Assembly (NCBI GenBank): GCA_041481445.1
Contig: JBGPBV010000240.1
Coordinates: 1-7,210 of the forward strand
From: AA29 sp041481445
GTDB lineage: Bacteria > Acidobacteriota > Vicinamibacteria > Fen-336
Length of the DNA stretch: 7,210 bases
Direction of reading: 5' to 3'
Shown here piece by piece: positions 5,303 through 7,210 of this stretch (the stretch's first letter is position 1; every line of letters begins with the position of its first letter). Below the pieces are notes generated by a model. It was not told the DNA's origin and ran no database searches. It worked only from the letters and a program-made list of their open reading frames with translations. A program made the translations under genes and the position numbers.

Positions 5303-6610
5303 TCAGATCTTGACGATCTTCGGGGAGCGCAGGCCCTTGGTGGCGTTCCGCGTGTCCACCACGACGGCAGCGGCCTCGACGATCTCGCGGTACGGATAGG
5401 CGGTGTGGTCGGTCACGATCACCACGACGTCGGCCGCGCGTACGGCGGAGAGAAGGTCTTCCGAGCGCATGACGTTGTGGTCGAGGTGCAGCTCGGGCAC
5501 GTAGGGGTCATTGTAGCCCACGCGCGCGCCCTTGCCCTCCAGGATCTTGATGATGTCGAGGGCGGGCGACTCCCGCACGTCCTCGACGTCCCGCTTGTAG
5601 GACACCCCGAGGATGAGCACGCGCGAGCCCTTGACGCTCTTCTCGCGGTCGTTGAGCGCGTCCGCCACCACCTCGCACACGTAGTCCGGCATCCCGGAGT
5701 TCACCTCCCCCGCCAGCTCGATGAAGCGCGCCCGGTAGTTGAGGGTCTTGAGCTTCCAGGAGAGGTAGAGGGGATCGATGGGGATGCAGTGCCCGCCCAG
5801 GCCCGGGCCCGGATAGAAGGGCATGAAGCCGAAGGGCTTGCTGGCCGCGGCCTCGATGACCTCCCAGACGTCCACGCCCAGGCGGTCGCACATGAGCGCG
5901 ACCTCGTTCACGAGGCCGATGTTGACGCTCCGGAACGTGTTCTCCAGCAGCTTCACCATCTCCGCCGTCTGCGTCGACGAGACCGGGATGATGGTGTCGA
6001 TGGCCCGCGAATAGAGGGCCTGGGCCACCCGCGTGCAGGTGGCGGTCATCCCCCCGATGATCTTGGGCGTGTTGCGCGTGTTGAAGCGCGCGTTGCCGGG
6101 GTCGACCCGCTCGGGCGAGAAGGCGAGGAAGAACGACTCCCCCACCGTCAGGCCCTTCGCGGTCAAGAGGGGCAGGATGAGCTCCTCGGTCGTGCCGGGA
6201 TAGGTCGTGCTCTCGAGGACCACGAGCTGGCCCGGACGCAGCCGCTCCGCGATGGCCTTGGCCGCGCTCACGACCATCGAGAGGTCGGGGTCCTTCGTCT
6301 TCCCGAGGGGTGTGGGCACGCAGATGATCACGGCATCGCAGTCCGCCAGCCCGCCGAAGTCGCTGCTGGCGTCCAGCCGGCCCTCGTCCACGAGGGCCTT
6401 GACCCGCGCGGAGGCGACGTCCTTGATGTAGGACTCGCCGCGGTTGACCGCGGCGACCTTGTCCGGCGAGAGGTCGAAGCCGGTGACACGGAGCCCGCCG
6501 GTGGCGAACTCGACGGACAGGGGGAGGCCAACGTAGCCGAGGCCGAGAGTGCCGAGCCGGGCGTCTCCCGCCCGGAGCTTCCGTTCCAAACGCTCAGCCA
6601 GATCACTCAA
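5303..6610 (-). CDS. Nucleotide-sugar 6-dehydrogenase, UDP-N-acetylhexosamine (WbpA-like) type
   Basis: The 435-residue cytoplasmic enzyme of the UDP-glucose/GDP-mannose dehydrogenase family oxidises C6 of a nucleotide sugar to a carboxylate using two NAD+. The N-terminal Rossmann motif is GLGYVGLP (23-30), with the acidic end FDLSPDKV. CVPTPL (97-102), ESTTYPGTTEE (133-143), FSPERVDPGN (164-173), the EMVKLLENT helix with K220 (218-226), and GGHCIPIDP (272-280) with catalytic C275 follow. GVSYKRDVEDVRESPA (335-350) opens the C-terminal domain. The HCIPIDP form, with the PFYPGPGLGG before it, fits the UDP-GlcNAc or UDP-ManNAc dehydrogenases rather than UDP-glucose dehydrogenases, which usually have a SCFPKD form; the exact substrate is not proven. 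Length is normal. The TTG start is supported by GGAGGT ending four bases upstream. It leads a two-gene operon with pgsA and is divergent from the nucleotidyltransferase gene. Confidence 0.92.
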   Translation of the reverse strand: MSDLAERLERKLRAGDARLGTLGLGYVGLPLSVEFATGGLRVTGFDLSPDKVAAVNRGESYIKDVASARVKALVDEGRLDASSDFGGLADCDAVIICVPTPLGKTKDPDLSMVVSAAKAIAERLRPGQLVVLESTTYPGTTEELILPLLTAKGLTVGESFFLAFSPERVDPGNARFNTRNTPKIIGGMTATCTRVAQALYSRAIDTIIPVSSTQTAEMVKLLENTFRSVNIGLVNEVALMCDRLGVDVWEVIEAAASKPFGFMPFYPGPGLGGHCIPIDPLYLSWKLKTLNYRARFIELAGEVNSGMPDYVCEVVADALNDREKSVKGSRVLILGVSYKRDVEDVRESPALDIIKILEGKGARVGYNDPYVPELHLDHNVMRSEDLLSAVRAADVVVIVTDHTAYPYREIVEAAAVVVDTRNATKGLRSPKIVKI

Positions 6611-6614
6611 GTCG

Positions 6615-6620
6615 ACCTCC
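6615..6620 (-). promoter_or_regulatory. Shine-Dalgarno GGAGGT supporting the TTG start at 6610
   Basis: On the minus strand GGAGGT ends four bases before the TTG. There is no ATG or GTG in a better position, and the Rossmann motif begins at a normal distance from this start, so the rare TTG is the likely initiator. Confidence 0.7.
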
Positions 6621-6630
6621 GGGACAAGCG

Positions 6631-6638
6631 ACTATAGT
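6631..6638. promoter_or_regulatory. Palindromic -10 element (ACTATAGT) in the divergent spacer
   Basis: ACTATAGT is its own reverse complement, so TATAGT (5 of 6 consensus) is read on the plus strand at 6633-6638 and on the minus strand at 6636-6631. Plus-strand transcription would start near 6645, about five bases before the ATG at 6650; minus-strand transcription would start near 6624, about 14 bases before the TTG. No good -35 is visible for either direction; TCGACC at 6612-6617 is a weak plus-strand candidate with a short 15-bp spacer. Confidence 0.5.
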
Positions 6639-6649
6639 AGATCCACCTC

Positions 6650-7210
6650 ATGAAAGCAGTCATCCTCGCCGGCGGAGAGGGCACCCGGCTCCGGCCGCTG
6701 ACCCTGGCCGTCCCCAAGCCCGTGGTCCCGGTGGTGGACCGCCCGTTCCTGCGCCACCAGCTCGACCTGCTCGCCCGCGTCGGCGTCACCGAGATCGTCT
6801 TCTCCGTGGCCTACCAGCCCGAGCGCGTCCAGGCCGTCTTCGCGGACGGGCGGGCCTTCGGATGCCGCATCCACTACGCGGTGGAGGAGACGCCCCTGGG
6901 CACCGGGGGCGCGGTCAAGAACGCCCTTCCCTACCTCGACGACGTGACCATCGTCTTCAACGGAGACGTCCTCACCGACGTGGACCTCCCCGGCGTGGTC
7001 CGCGCGCACCGCGAGAGCGGAGCCCGGGCCACTCTCGTCCTCGCTCCCGTCCCCAACCCCGCCGCCTACGGCCTCGTGGAGACGGACCCCGCCGGGCGCG
7101 TGACCAGCTTCATCGAGAAGCCGACCGATCCCAGCCAGATCACGACCGACACCATCAACGCCGGCATCTACGTCCTCGACACTTCGACCCTGGCCCTGAT
7201 GCCCCCGGGA
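6650..7210 (+). CDS. Sugar-1-phosphate nucleotidyltransferase, mannose-1-phosphate guanylyltransferase type (3' end outside window)
   Basis: The first 187 codons are present and the frame is open to the end of the window. The start MKAVILAGGEGTRLRPLT carries the nucleotide-binding GGxGTRLRPLT signature (8-18), and PKP follows at 22-24. Then come ETPLGTGGAVKNA (80-92), the metal-binding FNGDVLTD (103-110), YGLV (140-143), EKP (156-158) and NAGIYV (170-175). This is the complete order of the NTP-transferase core that joins a sugar 1-phosphate to a nucleotide. The NPAAYGLVETD and FIEKP pattern resembles GDP-mannose pyrophosphorylases more than glucose-1-phosphate thymidylyltransferases, but the specificity cannot be fixed without the C-terminus, where family members may carry a left-handed beta-helix or a phosphomannomutase-like part. 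The ATG has no Shine-Dalgarno; CCACCTC before it is the complement of one. It probably supplies activated sugar for the same envelope glycan pathway as the divergent dehydrogenase. Confidence 0.9.
   Translation, partial: MKAVILAGGEGTRLRPLTLAVPKPVVPVVDRPFLRHQLDLLARVGVTEIVFSVAYQPERVQAVFADGRAFGCRIHYAVEETPLGTGGAVKNALPYLDDVTIVFNGDVLTDVDLPGVVRAHRESGARATLVLAPVPNPAAYGLVETDPAGRVTSFIEKPTDPSQITTDTINAGIYVLDTSTLALMPPG

Noticed and set aside
2047..5313. Very long plus-strand open frame of 1088 codons
   Set aside because: It runs antisense to two well-supported genes (GT-C and pgsA) and out of frame with a third. Its product is Arg/Pro/His/Gly-rich without domains, a usual artefact of GC-rich codon use.
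5180..6637. Plus-strand open frame of 485 codons
   Set aside because: It is antisense to the nucleotide-sugar dehydrogenase, which has all family motifs. The product is His/Asp/Arg/Val-rich and without a recognisable domain.

Overview
This is a GC-rich (clearly above 65% by eye) bacterial chromosomal window. Its ATG, GTG and TTG starts and strong C/G bias at third codon positions produce long spurious antisense reading frames. Nothing here is phage-, transposon- or CRISPR-like. The LysM protein architecture, paired GT-C membrane glycosyltransferases and very high GC would fit a Rokubacteria/Methylomirabilota-type or deltaproteobacterial-type genome. That placement is an inference and was not tested.

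Layout: (1) 1-69 is probably the Pro/Ala/Ser-rich tail of a plus-strand gene that starts outside the window. (2) 70-254 is a regulatory region with a perfect 17-bp palindrome, an A-tract, a sigma70-type promoter and a leader of about 114 nt. It drives (3) an exported LysM protein, best started at GTG 255. (4) That gene converges on a minus-strand GT-C glycosyltransferase (3120-1474), with a long symmetric hairpin between the two. (5) A second GT-C glycosyltransferase (3164-4762) is divergent from the first across only 43 bp. (6) It runs tail-to-tail into pgsA (5292-4669) with a 94-bp overlap of coding sequence. (7) pgsA is the downstream gene of a two-gene minus-strand operon led by a UDP-HexNAc-type nucleotide-sugar dehydrogenase (6610-5303). 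(8) Across a 39-bp divergent spacer carrying a palindromic -10 element, a nucleotidyltransferase of the mannose-1-phosphate guanylyltransferase type begins at 6650 and runs off the window.

Taken together this is a cell-envelope and glycan locus. One gene activates a sugar-1-phosphate, one makes a nucleotide-sugar uronic acid, two membrane enzymes probably transfer polyprenyl-phosphate-linked sugars on the outer face of the membrane, one makes phosphatidylglycerol phosphate, and one is an exported peptidoglycan-binding protein. The gene families are ordinary. The less ordinary signals are in the spacers: the upstream palindrome, the convergent hairpin, the symmetric -10, the short-leader starts without Shine-Dalgarno sequences, and the antisense overlap of two coding tails. 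I see no convincing previously undescribed system.
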